The notes beneath the pieces are model-generated. The model was not told where the DNA came from, made no database searches, and saw only the letters and a list, made by a program, of their open reading frames with translations. From the NCBI GenBank assembly GCA_022376515.1, contig WTXI01000247.1, positions 1-54,631 of the forward strand: DNA of 54,631 bases. The letters run 5' to 3'. Position 1 is the stretch's first letter; every line of letters starts with the position of its first letter. Of this stretch, positions 20,848 to 31,344 are shown in pieces. This stretch comes from Lactifluus volemus (lineage: Eukaryota; Basidiomycota; Agaricomycetes; Russulales; Russulaceae). The position numbers and the translations under genes were made by a program.

Positions 20848-21365
20848 TCGCACCGCATCGACGTCCTTGGCGTCGGGATCGCGCTGGCGGCACCGTTGCG
20901 ACCGCCAGAGCGCCAGACGCCTGGGAGCGATGTGGGGCATGTCCTCCTCTACCACTTCCCCGGCTGCTTCCGGACTCGGAGTTGCACCGCGTCGACATCT
21001 TTGGCGTCAGGATCGCGCTGGCGGCGCCGTTGCGACCGCCAGAGCACCAGACGCCTGCGACCGATGTGGGGCACGGCCTCCTCCCCTCTGCCGCTTTCCC
21101 CGCCCCTTCAGGATTCGGACTCGCACCGTGTCGATGTCCTTGGCTTCGGGATCGCGCTGGCGGCGCTATTGCGAACGCCAGAGCGCCAGACGCCTACGAC
21201 CGATGTGGGGCACGGCCTCCTCCCCTCTGCCGCTTCCCCCGCCCCTTCCGGATTCGGACTCGCACCGTGTCGATGTCCTTGGCGTCGGGATCGCGCTGGA
21301 AACGCCGTTGCGACCGCCAGAGCGCCAGACGCCTGCGACCAGTGTGTGGCACGGCCTCCTCCCGG
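20848..21365 (+). repeat. Tandem repeat, four units of about 134-139 bp
   Basis: Units share the motif TTGGCGTCGGGATCGCGCTG, with starts at 20867, 21001, 21140 and 21279 (periods 134, 139 and 139). Each unit also carries a CCAGAGCGCCAGACGCCT-like block and a GTGGGGCACGGCCTCCTCCC-like block. The array is GC-rich. The unit length is not a multiple of three, yet three overlapping frames stay open across several units. The long ORFs here are therefore a property of the repeat and not evidence of a gene. Confidence 0.9.
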
Positions 21366-22716
21366 TTTTAGATACCCCTGTCCAACACTACACTGAGCGT
21401 AATGTCATCGTCCCGACCGAGGTCTCTGAGCCAGATCCTCTCGAGATAGCCGATCTACCAGGTGAAGGCGTGAATGTCGTGGTCCCACCCGAGCCGTACT
21501 TCCCCACCACCCTCAACCACTCTAGCCCAAAACCCACGCCGCTGCAAGTCCACTCGCCCTGACCCACTTCTGTTGTAGATGGGGCGACTTCCTGATTTAG
21601 ATGAGGGATGGCCGGGGTGGATATGCCCATGAGTAGTAGTAGTCCCTGAGCCGGGCATGAGGCCAATTTATCCCAGACTTGTATTGTACCCTTTGCTTCT
21701 CTGGATTCCCTGCTTTCCTTAGCTTCAACACTAAGGAAAGGCACTTTTTCACTTTTAACACTGTTATCACTTTTCAAGACTTTTTCTACTTGATTACTTT
21801 TTGTCAATGTAGTCAAAATAACTTTTTGGTGAATTCTAGGTTCCTTTTGGACTTTCGTGACTTTTCACACTTTTTCAGTCGCTCGAGCTCGGTCGAGCTC
21901 GACCGAGCTCGAGCGAGTTCAAAAAAGTTTCATGCAGGTTTCCTGATGTATTGGTGATGCGGTAGCTCAAGTCACTTTGTCGGGCCAAGGTGTATCCTCG
22001 GGGCTGGTGCCGTAATTTAATGCTGTGCTGCAAGAGTTCACCAGGGAAAGATTCGTGCAGAAGACTTAGAGCTTTTCGCAGCCACGCGCCAGTCCTCCGG
22101 TAACCCTCCACTGGAAAAGCACGGCAGTAGCAACGTTACTCCTCTAGGTTGTTGTTCACGGAGATGTGCTTCTCAACTCGTTAAGCGCTCTGTACAATCG
22201 CCGTGGACTGTGTAATTTATAACTCATCCTGTAGAATTACTATTGGACCTACCATGTGCACCTCGAGCTCTTCGTAGATACTGATTGTGTTAAACACATT
22301 TTTTTTTAGTACGTATGGCAGCCACCCCACTGCCTCAGTTCCCCGGCTATTTCATCTATACCCCCCATCCTCAGCGTCCCTTGCGTCAGCCTCTCGCGAG
22401 CCCGCTGCACTGGCTGCACATCGCCTGAGAAAGTTGGGAGTTACGTTGCCAGGGCAGAATCAATTGAGCGCGTAAGATATGAAAACATGTCATAAATTTG
22501 ATACACATCCTTTGCACAGCGATAGAGGGATCCTATCAATATCGACATGTGGCATGCGTTAATGGATAAAGTTAAAGCAAGTATTATAGCGAGAGGATGC
22601 ACACACAGGTCATTACCCCCAAACTTTGATCAACTTGATCCAGTCCCTTTTACTCTTCGAGTTGAAACTCCGATGAACCTATACTCGAGTGTCGCCAAGT
22701 GACACCAGCTCGGACA
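21366..22716. other. Intergenic before the phosphatase gene
   Basis: It contains the 38-bp palindrome at 21879-21916 and, at 21730-21870, repeated CTTTTTCACTTTT-like words. A short proline-rich frame near 22320-22470 could be an upstream exon of the phosphatase gene but has no support. Confidence 0.35.
21879..21916. repeat. Perfect 38-bp palindrome
   Basis: The 38 bases are their own reverse complement, built from nested CGAGCTCG units with centre TCGA|GCTC. They could form a cruciform or a palindromic protein-binding site. The match stops abruptly at both ends. Confidence 0.9.
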
Positions 22717-23301
22717 ATGGGTAAACATCCTCAGTATTCGGTTTCTCTCATCCTCCCTCCATCCCTGTATCTAGGACCGTGTCCGACAGTCTCATCGAAG
22801 CCATTTTTTACGAGAAATTCCATTACCCACGTACTAAGCATCGGCGCCAATCCGCGTCGACCAGCGATTGTGGACGGGGTGACCTACCATCGCCTCTCTC
22901 TCAACGACTCTGTGTCGGCGTCCATCTCGAAGGTCATTGACGCGGCTTTCGAAATTATCGATGAGGCGATAGCTTCAAAGAATGGCACGGGAAAGATTCT
23001 AGTACATTGCTACGCCGGCATTTCACGGTCACCCACGGTCGTCGCGGCGTATTTGATGAAGCGAAAGGGGATGTCCTTGAAAGCTGCTCTAGGACATATC
23101 ATCCGTGTCCGGCCGCAGATTTCGCCGAATCCTGGATTTTTGCAACAGTTGAAAGAGATGGAGTTGGAATTGTATGGGAGCTGCTCATTGGAGGTGGACG
23201 AACTACCGAAACGAGAAAAGGATCGGTTGGCTCTGTTCGAAGAACCGAAAGAGGAACAGGAAAACGAAGAGCAGTCGGGAGGTGTGGCGGTTGCGACTTA
23301 G
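22717..23301 (+). CDS. Dual-specificity protein phosphatase
   Basis: Cysteine phosphatase acting on phospho-Tyr/Ser/Thr. Single exon, 194 residues from ATG 22717; upstream in-frame codons lack an ATG. The N-terminus PPSLYLGP matches the usual DUSP opening. The catalytic loop is HCYAGISRSPT with Cys98 and Arg104 of the HC-x5-R motif. The following helix (VVAAYLMKRKGMSLKAAL) and VRPQISPNPGFLQQL are typical. The general-acid Asp is probably in LNDSVS near residue 70. The C-terminal tail is Glu-rich and disordered. An upstream exon is possible because the codons after the first ATG are preceded by a CAG. Confidence 0.88.
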   Translation: MGKHPQYSVSLILPPSLYLGPCPTVSSKPFFTRNSITHVLSIGANPRRPAIVDGVTYHRLSLNDSVSASISKVIDAAFEIIDEAIASKNGTGKILVHCYAGISRSPTVVAAYLMKRKGMSLKAALGHIIRVRPQISPNPGFLQQLKEMELELYGSCSLEVDELPKREKDRLALFEEPKEEQENEEQSGGVAVAT

Positions 23302-24429
23302 CTTTCCTCGTTCGTCGTATCACAAGGCGGAGAGCGACTAATTGCCGACGACCTCCCTCCATTCGGATTCTTCGGAAGAGTCCCGCCTCTCTATGAAGGT
23401 GAGAGCGTTCTCCTGGCTTGGAATGAATCTGACATACTACGACAGATGATGCTTTCTTTTAGTGCATGGACAACTGAAACTCATCGTTTGTACTTTTTTG
23501 TGATGTTACCCATCTGTATATTCCCGCGTGGGAAATTACTCACTTGATATCATCGCATTGCATTATCGTAATTTGCAGTACTACTGTGGGTAAGGAACAA
23601 TTAGAACTCAGTCGCCGTCCAATAACCATATCCTGCCTCTGCGCCCTAGCTTCTGATTTTCGTGCATAATCCTTCAGAGTTGTCTACCGTGCTGTCAACA
23701 CCCAAGTTGGAGCGCAATATTCGTTCTGGGCCGACATGGGGTCATCTGTCAGCGACACAGCGCGCGTCAAGAATACTTCGACTTCGAGAACAGGTTATTA
23801 CCACTCTCTAACCGTTTTCTCCCACCATTTCTATATGAGACTCACCGCTTCAGCAACCGAAGATAACTCGGTAGAACTACCAGACCTAAGCGTTGTTTGA
23901 CACTGCAAATAAATGGCTGGCCGACAGTGCGTGATCTGGCACCTAACTGATTTCACTCTGACAGGAATCCACACATTTTCGTCAGAGCATTGCATAGGTT
24001 TCCAGCTTCGGCGTTGTGTACAGAAGGTCATGTCGTTGGCGATCCCCGTGGCAAACAGGCCTGACCCACTGGCAGTCGCGCCGCCTTCGCAAATTGTTAG
24101 CAGGGAAATTGTTAGTTGAAGTCTTCCCCTCACCTACTACAACTCAATATCCGGAATCCTACTACAGTGCCAAATTAGCCTTTATCATAGCGATGGTCAA
24201 GGGCGAAATCAAGGAAGTCGTTTCCTACATCGGTGTCTCGAAACGTCCCTGCATTACGTCACTGCATCAATGAGGTTAGGGTGAAATCGATGATCGCTAC
24301 CAAAGGCTCTCACGGGAAAGCTTACCCTGAGTGGTTCTGGCCAAGCCTTCGGCCTCGTATCAGACAGCAGTTTCCTTAGCGATAGGGGTTGCCACCTATT
24401 TTTCCACATGAACTTTGCTTCTCTACGAT
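23302..24429. other. Intergenic, with a duplicated P450-promoter block
   Basis: 23745-23847 matches the promoter of the second P450 (about 32010-32090), including CTCTCTAACCGTTTTCTCCC against CACTCACTAACCGTTTTCTC and a TCTATAT element. No P450 follows directly, so it appears to be an orphan copy. 23850-24430 has no recognisable gene. Confidence 0.5.
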
Positions 24430-24555
24430 AGTTCAGCTGATCGGTTAGCGCGGGACCGCGGGTCAGATATCATTAAATAAGGCAATGTGTTACAACCTGC
24501 GGGGAACCGAACTCGAATTTGCATCCCTCTTTACCTTGGCGATAGTCTCCTCACT
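24430..24555 (+). promoter_or_regulatory. Leader and proximal promoter of P450 copy 1
   Basis: TTAGCGCGGGACC (24445 onward) and the leader TTTGCATCCCTCTTTACCTT just before the ATG are shared with P450 copy 2. The TATA-containing block present in copy 2 is missing here and lies displaced at 23745-23847. Confidence 0.45.
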
Positions 24556-26713
24556 ATGCATATGGCCATATTCTCACTAATATCTGTCCTCGATATTCTC
24601 GCTGCAGCGTCATTCCTTGCTACTCTTTGGGCAATCCGAGATCATCGAAAACGAGGAGGTCTACCCTACCCTCCCGGTCCCCAACCTTTGCCTATCATTG
24701 GAAATCTCCTCGATATTTCAAAGGAGTTCTCCTGGCTCGCATTTACTCGCTTTTCGGAAACATATGGTACAGTCCTTTTGTTAGCAACAGCTCGTTTTAC
24801 AATTTGAGCTACAGGGAATATTTTGTCCTTCCATATCTTTGGAACGGTCGTCGTGGTATTAAATACCGCTGAAACTACAAAGGATCTCCTTGAGAAGCGT
24901 GGGGACATCTGCTCTGATCGCCCTATCCCTGCAATCTTTAAGATGTATGCTCGTTTGAGTAAGCGACCAGACCTATGGAATGACAATGACTCAGGGCAGG
25001 GTGGGAATGGATGGTGCCCGCCGCTAGATATGGAGAGCCATATCGCCTGTCACGCAAGATCCTCGATCGTAGCCTTCGCCCGGGAGCAGTGGCACTACAT
25101 CGATCCATGCAACTGTCCAAGGCACATGTTCTCCTCACTAGGTTGCTGGAATATCCGCGCGAGTGGGAGGCCCACATTGAGCTGTGAGTACTGATGCTCC
25201 TCCTTCAAATCACCCCTTCCCAATTTGAAACTTTCAGTATGCAAGGCGAATTGATACTAGAAATGACATATGGTTACGAAGCACAAGGGCACAATGACAG
25301 GAAGATCGAGATTTCCAAGCAGCTTTGTCGCATTGGGTTCAAAGTCGGTTCGCCGGGGGGCTTGCTCGTCAATGACCTTGCATTTCGTATGTGCCATTTC
25401 ATACTTTAATGTATGATATAATTCAGCTCATCGCCACAACCATAGTATGTCACATCCCTGAGTGGTTGCCTTGGTTCAGCTACAAGCCATTAGCTCGCGT
25501 ATGCTATAACATAGCACAAGAGGTTAAGCATGAACCAATTCGGTTCGTCAAGGAAAGCATGGTGATTGTTTCATGTCTGCGTGTGTTTGAGAAACTCACT
25601 GCGTTACTTTCTAGCTCAATGGTACGGCGCAACCTTCACTTGCTCTCGAGAATCTACAGGCGTTGGAGGGCCTAAGCGAATCAGAACGAAGAGGGCCCGA
25701 GCGAACAATTGCAGAAGCTTTAGGGTCGATATACGTAGGTCAGTAATAACAATAATAATCAACATTTGTTGGTTCGTTGAGGTTTGGTTGATATAGTTTC
25801 TGTAGCCGGGGCCGATACTGTGCGTTGGTGGTCTGATACCTCCCCTGTGGACACGCTTATTTCTTTCCCTCATTCTCTCTCTAGACAGTCTCTGCTCTCA
25901 TGTCATTTTTCTTAGCTGTTTCTCTCTACCCTGACATACAGAAGAAGGCACAGGAAGAACTTGATGCTGTCACAGGACGAGAGCGACTGCCAACCTTTGA
26001 GGATCGAGCGAGGCTACCTTTCGTCGATGCAGTGTGCAAGGAAGTCCTGAGATGGAATCCTGTTGGGCCTTTTGGTGTGCTCATCCGATAACTAGTTGTC
26101 TGAGGTACCTCAGTTCATGTCATTTCTAGCTGTCCCTCATGCAACGACGGAAGATATCGTATACAAGGGTTACTTCATACCGAAAGGTGCTTTGTTTTTC
26201 CTTGCGAACGTATTACCATTTTTTTTACATAAACTTTATCAGGTGCAGTGGTGATCGGAAATACATGGTGTGTTGTCCTCACCATACTCTGAAGCTAGCA
26301 CCAATTAGATGCAGGGCAATTTTGCACGACCCTTCTGTGTATCCAGAGCCAGATGTCTTTAGGCCGGAGAGATTCCTTAATCCGGATGGAAGCTTGCGGG
26401 ACGATCCAATATTGGTATCCGCATTTGGATATGGACGGCGTATCTGTCCTGGAAGGCATTTTGCTGATGCGACGATATTCATCACTGTGGCATCTTTGTT
26501 CTCTGTTTTCAACATCTCAAAAGGACAAAGTGAAGATGGCGGGCCCTTTACTTACAGCTATACTGGCTCCATCTTAAGGTACGATTATGTCTCGCTGGTG
26601 AATGACAGACATCTTATCGTATCTATAGTCAGCCAAACTCATTCCCATGTTCCATCATTCCCAGAGATAAAAATGCAGAAGAGCTTATTCTTGCTAAAGA
26701 GATGGAAAGTTGA
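24556..26713 (+). CDS. Cytochrome P450, copy 1 (complete, 12 exons)
   Basis: Microsomal haem monooxygenase of the basidiomycete class resembling O-methylsterigmatocystin oxidoreductases (CYP64-like); substrate unknown. Exons: 24556-24766, 24815-24944, 24995-25183, 25238-25386, 25446-25561, 25615-25738, 25806-25819, 25885-26074, 26130-26186, 26243-26267, 26315-26578, 26629-26713, totalling 517 residues. An N-terminal membrane anchor is followed by the hinge LPYPPGPQPLPIIGN. I-helix AGADT is encoded by the 14-nt exon 7. ExxR lies in CKEVLRW and PERF in FRPERF. The haem loop is [15 protein letters not shown] with Cys446. All splice junctions keep frame and end at TGA 26711-26713. A second ATG at 24562 is equally possible. 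Confidence 0.9.
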
Positions 26714-27485
26714 GTTATCTGCTCATCACAGGGTGTATGAGGCTATATATTTTCGTACGTGCTACACGGCAATACCTTGTATCTCGTGAAACGTTTATTT
26801 TGGGAGGCGGTGGGTGTGAGTGGTATGACGTCTGTCAGCGTGCGAAAAGGGTGTCGATTCTGAGGGAAAGCATTTGTTACACGTGCGTGCTGCTTAGGGG
26901 TTAGTATTCATGTGAGCTTTGGCAGGGAGTGGCTGAGAAGGGGGAATTCCGGTGAAGAGGGAATATGAGGAGGGCGACAAAGATTCGCTTTTTAAGATGG
27001 AACTTGATCCTTAGTTTCAAGAGGTATAGGCGAATCTCAAGGCTCACTGTAAACACAACAGGAAGTACAAGGACAAGGATTAGGGTGATTAGCGCAAGGG
27101 GGTTTGATGCTTTTGTGGCGATTTTCAATCAACCTAATGTGTCTGGCATCTGCGCGCAACAAGCAGGTTCAGATCCTTCTTGCGCACCACGTTTTTCTGA
27201 TTATGGTGTGGCGGGGGGCAGACTAGTTACATGCAATGTGCACTTCCAGATTAGTCAAAGTAAAAAAGCCACAAATCTCTGAGTGAACCGCGTCCACAAA
27301 TGACAGATTGGTCGCAAAATGGCAGACTAATCAGAAAAGAAAAAAGCGAGATGTGAATACATAAAAGCTAACACACTCGGGCAACAGACATCGGCACAAC
27401 GCTCACCAAACCGTTTCGATTCTTGCTCACCTCCAAAAGCCCTCGTTCTCCTCGTTCATCCTTAATTGCAATTTTTTTTAAGAAC
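26714..27485. other. P450 copy 1 downstream region
   Basis: 26720-26860 resembles the regions after the other P450s (a TTTATTTTGGGA...GGTGGTGTGAGT type block is also found near 40800 and 46670). Beyond about 26900 no gene is seen. Confidence 0.4.
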
Positions 27486-28317
27486 ATGACTGGCGCCGGC
27501 GCCCATGGATACAACCTTCGCTCTAAAGACAAGGCCAAAGTGGAACATTGTGACCCAGCTTTCGAATCGTTCGATCCGTCGTCGTCGTCCATGGTACCTT
27601 CCACACCGCGTCGTCGACGTCCGTCCACGCGGCATACAGGCAGAAAGGATATCAAGGTGGACCCGTCAGAAAGTGCGTTTTTTGAGTCCGGCGGAACTAA
27701 GAATCTTATATGCAGGAGCACTGATGCCACCTTTTCCCTCAGACACGGACACAGTGGAGCTACGCGCTCCACGCCCAAAAAACGCAACACCGCCCTCCAC
27801 CCCTGACATCCAAGGACCCAGGAAGGGAATGGAATCATGGGGATTACAGGGGGGATCCGCTGCGTCTTCGGACGCGGGCGAGGAGTCCCGCCGCGGCGAC
27901 ATCCGGCGGGGTCGTCGAAGCACCGATGCTGAGTTGGAAGCTGCACAGTTAAGAATAGAACTGCAGCGTCGTCGGGATGCGAGACGAATCCGTCGTGAAC
28001 AGAGGGTGAAGCGGTTGAGGATAGAGTCGTGGGCGCTGAAGCAACGCGCGATGCTTTGGGATCGCCAGGCGGATGAGATGGACAAGTTGGCCGCCGAGAG
28101 AAAGATGAAGGGGGACGACGACGACGATTGCGACTCCGACTCCGACTCCGAGTTCAGCGAGTCCACCATGATGGTGTGTGATGATGATGACGAGGAAGAG
28201 AGAGCGTCAGAGCGATCCGATGCCTATGCTCCGACAGAGGTTTACTCTGAGTCGGAGCAACAAACATGGGCGTTGATGTTTCAGCAACAAGGAGTTGCTT
28301 TGCCAGTGCAACGTTAG
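27486..28317 (+). CDS. Hypothetical charged protein with coiled-coil-like region
   Basis: Exons 27486-27672 and 27716-28317 give 262 residues. The 43-nt intron has donor GTGCGT, branch-like ACTAAG and acceptor GCAG, and removing it joins two frames. The N-terminus (GYNLRSKDKAK) and a Ser/Arg-rich stretch are basic. Residues about 130-215 form an Arg/Glu/Leu-rich helix likely to be a coiled coil (LEAAQLRIELQRRRDARRIR). It is followed by poly-Asp/Ser stretches (DSDSDSEFSES). I do not recognise a family. Nuclear location is suggested only by composition. It is flanked by P450 array members but not duplicated with them. Confidence 0.6.
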
Positions 28318-29147
28318 CATTGCCTATGATCATGGAATTCGAAGACTTGTGGTAAAGATTTGGACAAAGGATCGATTATATACTCATTAGTTCGATCGAG
28401 AATTTCAAGTTACGCTTTCATTATCAACTCGTATCTTTGTGTCTTTAGGATGTCATCTGTTTAATTGAAACAAAAGGAGAAAGGCTTGTTTGAAGTTGGG
28501 AAAATGGTTGTCTTTGTTTTAGTACGCGTGAATCAGAAAGGTGCCTGACACGCGGTATAATTGTTCGTGAGCGAAAACATTTGTACAAAGATCTAACACT
28601 GCTAGGCCTTGGCGGTTATTGAGTTCAGATGCATTTCCAAGATCTCAGGCATTGTCTTCTTCTCTTTGCCTCGAAATACGCAAACCTCACCAAGTAGGAG
28701 ACCAAAAGTCAGGCCACTCGAGTGGGCTGTTGCGACCTGACTTTAGTCTCCTACGGTGACACATCACTTCCTGTACCATGGTAGGGATTCAAGCATCGAA
28801 CGAGGATCTTTGGATTCCCAACAAGGGGGTGTCGGGATGGTTTGCACATGGGTGGTAAGCTACCGTGGTTATCTCGGCGCTTCCTACTATGGTAGCGATC
28901 GCCACAAACCGTATGGCACTTACCCACGAGGACCATGTTGCCAGCAAATTTTTCTTATGATATGGGTCACATTCCCTCGAAACTTATTTATACACCGTCA
29001 CAATTTCGTGCCCCACTTTTGTTACTCACGTGCGCTCTTTTAAAATCATTTCTTTGGCCATCCTGTATCGCTTCGCGCAATGTGCATTACCATCCTCCTC
29101 TCATCCATGAATTCTCCGAGTCTTACTCATAGTCTTGCCATCGTCAG
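28318..29147. other. Intergenic with inverted repeat and dispersed repeat
   Basis: 28694-28757 is an imperfect hairpin: GTAGGAGACCAAAAGTCAGG is answered by CCTGACTTTAGTCTCCTAC. 28785-28850 matches 30598-30655 in inverted orientation (shared core AAAGATCCTCGTTCGAT). No gene is seen. Confidence 0.5.
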
Positions 29148-29835
29148 GTGTCAGCGTAGACACGTCCCTCTTCATACCTGGCTTTGACCCTCAACCGTTA
29201 AGCGTCAACAACCTCGGCGTAGATAAGCAAGGTCGTACCACCTGGGAGATTGTACAAGGCTCTCCCACGGGCACTTTCAATCAAGTCCCATTCACGGGTA
29301 CTGGTGCGCGACTTTTCTCTTTTTTTTGATGGTGATCTTATTCATCTCGTCGCGATATACTTCTGCGGGATCAGCCACGCTCTTCGAAGGTCCGACCGAC
29401 GCCCATCTGGCCTACGTCAATTTACAGCAATCGTTGACCCTGGATCTCCAATGCGGGATCAGCGATAGCATCGCTGCATGCACAGCTGCCGATGACTATC
29501 GTGGACTGCTCTCAATCATCCACCCCACCATGCCTGTGCAGCTATGACTCGTGCAAGGCGGCGGCGGTCCCGCATCTGCTTCATCTACGTCATCAAGTAG
29601 CTCGGCGATACCATCCCCGTCACCTATTTTATCCGCGCCAAAAACTTCTAGCATACCTTCTGGATCCATCATCACTTCTTCAGTGCCAACGACCACGTCT
29701 CCCCCTTTGGTTCTCGATCCAACAGCGTCATCGAGAACATCATCGAACCATGCGAGTACGAGCACCGTGATTCACATATCCCTGAGATCATTCTGTGCAA
29801 CAGTTTTAATATGCAATAGTAAGCAATTTGTATAA
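29148..29835 (+). pseudogene. Fragment of a secreted or membrane Ser/Thr-rich protein gene
   Basis: An exon opens after an acceptor-like CAG at 29147 with VSVDTSLFIPGFDPQPLSVN and runs to 29297. A 77-nt GT-AG intron (29298-29374) then leads into ATLFEGPTDAHLAYVNLQQS and LDLQCGISDS. A further splice near 29500-29550 would join a long Ser/Thr/Pro-rich segment. The fold resembles extracellular domains of basidiomycete single-pass proteins with a mucin-like stalk. I see no start codon, signal peptide or membrane segment, so both ends appear lost. Exon limits are tentative. Confidence 0.4.
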
Positions 29836-29936
29836 GACTTTGATGGAGTAACAGTAAGGTTGAGATAGCTCGACCCATACGTGAGTCACGTGCGAAACAT
29901 AGAAGTCATCACTCGTGCCACTGTAATGGCAGTTAA

Positions 29937-30024
29937 CCTTCGGTAGCTCAATCGGAAGAGCATGGGACTATAACAGAATATCTGTGGCATCCCAAGGTTT
30001 CTGGTTCAACTCCAGTCCGAAGGA
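29937..30024 (+). tRNA. tRNA-Tyr-like gene with 15-nt intron, anticodon ATA
   Basis: The acceptor stem CCTTCGG pairs with CCGAAGG (30017-30023), with A73 at 30024. The D-stem is GCTC/GAGC (29946-29961). The anticodon stem TGGGA/TCCCA encloses C-T-ATA-A, then a 15-nt intron (29974-29988), then A38. C1-G72 with A73 is the eukaryotic tRNA-Tyr identity set, and a 37/38 intron is usual for tRNA-Tyr. The wobble base is A (ATA) instead of G (GTA). The T-loop TTCAACT and a T-T mismatch at 49-65 are slightly off consensus. Functionality is uncertain. Confidence 0.75.
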
Positions 30025-30222
30025 AATCTTTTTCTCTGTTCAAATGGATCATCGTCATTTTTGTTTTCGGTACAAACTGCCAGTGCTGTCGGTAAGGAGT
30101 ACGAACTGTTTATTGACGCACCCTCTTGTCTCCTATTCTTCCAAGTCATGATGGTGGGTACAATAGGCAATTTTTACCACATGCATCTTGTTCTTCATTC
30201 ATACCACTGAATTGACAGTCAA

Positions 30223-30310
30223 CCTTTGGTAGCTCAACTGGAAGAGCATGGGACTATAACAAGATATCTGTGATATCCCAAGGTTGCTGGTTCGATTCCA
30301 GTCCGAAGGA
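30223..30310 (+). tRNA. Second tRNA-Tyr-like gene with 15-nt intron, anticodon ATA
   Basis: Same structure as the copy 286 bp upstream. The acceptor CCTTTGG pairs with CCGAAGG (one G-U pair), and A73 is at 30310. The anticodon stem is TGGGA/TCCCA, anticodon ATA at 30256-30258, intron 30260-30274. The T-arm GCTGG-TTCGATT-CCAGT is canonical apart from a G-U pair, so this copy is the better folded. It shares the A34 change with the first copy. The sequence between the two is not duplicated. Confidence 0.8.
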
Positions 30311-30689
30311 AATATTTTTGTCTGTACCCAAATGAACAGCGGTGTGCTTCTCAGAGCCTTCTTTATATTGAGTGGTTGGCGGCCCGGCCTGGCCAGGTAC
30401 AGTTGAGACTGACGATGAGCATTTGCGCAGCAGGACAAATCAGACCGAACTATGAGACTCTTCGACCTATGTATGTGGCCATCAGAAAAATATCCCAGCT
30501 GCTTTGGTTGGATGTTGGATCTGGGCAGATAGAGAGACACTCGCTTGAGCCCAAGTTCTGACAAAGCGTGCCAGCACACGACTACCCCCGGTCAGGAAGC
30601 CCCATCCCGACAACCCCTTGATTCCCAAAGATCCTCGTTCGATACTTGAAATTAAATTCGGATGTTGTCATCCTACCACGGGTGGCTCA
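30311..30689. other. Intergenic with dispersed repeat copy
   Basis: 30598-30655 matches 28785-28850 in reverse orientation. No gene is visible. Confidence 0.4.
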
Positions 30690-31215
30690 TGTGGATAGCA
30701 CTAACACATTCGGTACATATACAAAAGTAATGCCGCAGACTCGGATGTGAAGGCTACAGGTTATGGTCAGAGGGCACGTAAAGGGGGTGAGAAGCGCGGT
30801 AGTCAAACAAAGGGGGGCATGAGACTATCGCGAGAAAACAGCAGTTCAGAGGTGGGCTGGGATCAGGGTGCAGAACCAAAATGAAACTTGAAGGTACATG
30901 GGAAATGGGACACGGGCTAAGAATGTGTGCGACAAGAGGAGATAAAGAGATAGAAGAATTCAGGACAAAAGGAAGGACAGGAGACGCGAGACGCGTTCGA
31001 GTCATTGACGAAACAGAGGCACCTGAGAGCATTAGAGATATGAGGGTGAAGTCAACCCGGGACGAGCTGAAGGAAGTGCGACGACAAAAGGGAACGAGTG
31101 AGCGTTGACCTTACCTTATCCACCTCCCAGATGGCTGCAGCGGATAGTAATACGGTGACCGGAGTGCTGGCGCGCAGTGACGAGTGGCTCCATTATTTGT
31201 TGCGTAACCTGGTCT
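30690..31215 (-). pseudogene. F-box gene remnant (3' end and downstream flank only)
   Basis: 30690-31105 matches the region downstream of the F-box gene at 35611 (shared words such as GCGGTAGTCAAACAAAGG and GTGGCTCATGT). About 31106-31215 matches its last roughly 35 codons (GGTGACCGGAGTG, GCGCGCAGTGACGA, then GTTGCGTAACCTGGTCTGG). The rest of the coding region is missing at about 31215. It marks a lost F-box partner of P450 copy 1 or an early array member. Confidence 0.7.
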
Positions 31216-31303
31216 GGGCCGGCCATTCACTGGCAGATTGTTGATAGTCCGCTCCGAGCCTCCGACAGAGTGAGATATTGGCAGCTACATCGTGAAGTGT
31301 CCA

Positions 31304-31344
31304 TAGGCGCTGGGTGACTTGGAGTCCAAGTCACCCAGCGCCTA
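31304..31344. repeat. 41-bp perfect palindrome with one-base centre
   Basis: Arms 31304-31323 and 31325-31344 are exact reverse complements around G31324. A weaker outer inverted repeat (GACAGAGTGAGATAT near 31264, answered by ATATCTCACTCTGTC near 31370) encloses it. Confidence 0.95.

Noticed and set aside
20810..21562. 250-codon ORF over the tandem repeat
   Set aside because: It is produced by the 139-bp repeat, which leaves three plus frames open. The residue composition simply repeats with frame changes between units and there is no domain.
27155..27200. GGTTCAGATCC resembling a tRNA B box
   Set aside because: No T-stem, acceptor stem or A box at the right distance.
30256..30258. Reading the tRNA anticodon as TAT (isoleucine)
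   Set aside because: That needs C at position 33 and breaks the anticodon stem. The TGGGA/TCCCA stem with T33 gives ATA, and C1-G72/A73 fits tyrosine.
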